DNA from: Clostridia bacterium
GTDB taxonomy: Bacteria; Bacillota; Clostridia; Oscillospirales; CAG-272
Assembly (NCBI GenBank): GCA_028720145.1
Contig: JAQYLJ010000049.1
Location: 1 to 47,570 of the forward strand
Length of the DNA stretch: 47,570 nt
Direction of reading: 5' to 3'
Both the position numbers and the translations under genes were made by a program. This document shows, in pieces, positions 47,445 to 47,570 of this stretch (the first letter of the stretch is position 1; each line of letters starts with the position of its first letter). Below the pieces are notes generated by a model that ran no database searches, was not told the DNA's origin, and saw only the letters and a list, made by a program, of their open reading frames with translations.

Positions 47445-47570
47445 TTATAAAGCTCTTTGTAAATATACCATATCCACCAACTGTACTCCGCCCTCAAATA
47501 TTGGATGGTCATAATTATCCGTAAAGAAATTCCGAACAATATGCGAACGGACAAAACCGCACTTCTCATA
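47445..47570 (-). CDS. C-terminal end of a GNAT acetyltransferase (start outside window)
   Basis: The minus-strand frame running off the right edge reads [21 protein letters not shown], then [10 protein letters not shown] and stops at 47445-47447. Y-E-K-C-G-F followed by R-N-F-F-T-D-N-Y is the usual C-terminal end of GCN5-related N-acetyltransferases of Bacillota. 41 residues are visible; the acetyl-CoA site lies outside. A different, longer frame over the same bases has no support. Confidence 0.75.
   Translation of the reverse strand, partial: YEKCGFVRSHIVRNFFTDNYDHPIFEGGVQLVDMVYLQRAL

Noticed and set aside
47345-47569. 74-codon minus-strand frame at the right edge
   Set aside because: It runs through the terminator stem; the alternative frame gives a clear GNAT C-terminus.

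Overview
The window looks like chromosomal DNA from a GC-rich, spore-forming, probably uncultured Bacillota of class Clostridia. Evidence for this: strong sigma-A promoters with 17-base spacers, the rimP-nusA-rnpM-ylxQ-infB order, a THF riboswitch on folT, a type II pantothenate kinase, a YhaN-like ATPase and a sigma-G-like promoter. No plasmid or phage structural genes are seen. Genus-level placement is not possible from reading alone.

Layout. (1) 1-0.7 kb: end of a small zinc-ribbon/DUF4870-like membrane protein, then a MITE-like inverted repeat. (2) 0.7-10.4 kb, minus strand: an oligopeptide ABC importer operon (binding lipoprotein, OppB, OppC, OppD, OppF, DUF3899 protein). The binding protein is unusually long, and OppC, OppD and OppF each carry a large extra domain. 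A terminator hairpin after the binding-protein gene probably sets subunit ratios. (3) 10.6-11.4 kb: a lone ABC ATPase. (4) 11.4-14 kb: tRNA-Pro(CGG), tRNA-derived repeats and an AT-rich TIR-domain gene between two copies of a ~226 bp repeat, a likely acquired island. (5) 14-20.1 kb: a 1989-residue cell-surface lipoprotein with InlB-type repeats, a NodB-like deacetylase domain and GLUG-type repeats. (6) 20.2-20.9 kb: dense palindromic repeats. (7) 20.9-28.4 kb: a small lipoprotein, NAD(P)HX dehydratase, an orphan PTS IIC protein, a two-gene ABC exporter with a membrane-anchored surface protein, and an unknown membrane protein. (8) 28.6-36.6 kb, minus strand: recX/recA, then galK, miaA, a degenerate PfkB-like protein, a membrane-spanning YhaN-like ATPase and a DUF6062 protein. 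(9) 37-42.2 kb: the rimP-infB operon, ending in two terminators. (10) 42.4-44.3 kb: remnant of a carbohydrate-binding protein gene, CBS protein plus coaW, and a 43-residue Gln/Asn-only-like protein behind a sigma-G-type promoter. (11) 44.4-47.6 kb: THF riboswitch-folT-folC, a TRIC channel, and the end of a GNAT acetyltransferase.

Working together: folT and folC import folate and trap it as polyglutamate under one folate-sensing leader. coaW and its CBS partner overlap by 4 bases and may couple CoA synthesis to adenylate state. The opp genes form one importer. The most unusual items are the enlarged Opp system, the sigma-G-linked Gln/Asn protein, the repeat-flanked TIR gene, and the PfkB-like protein lacking its catalytic signature.
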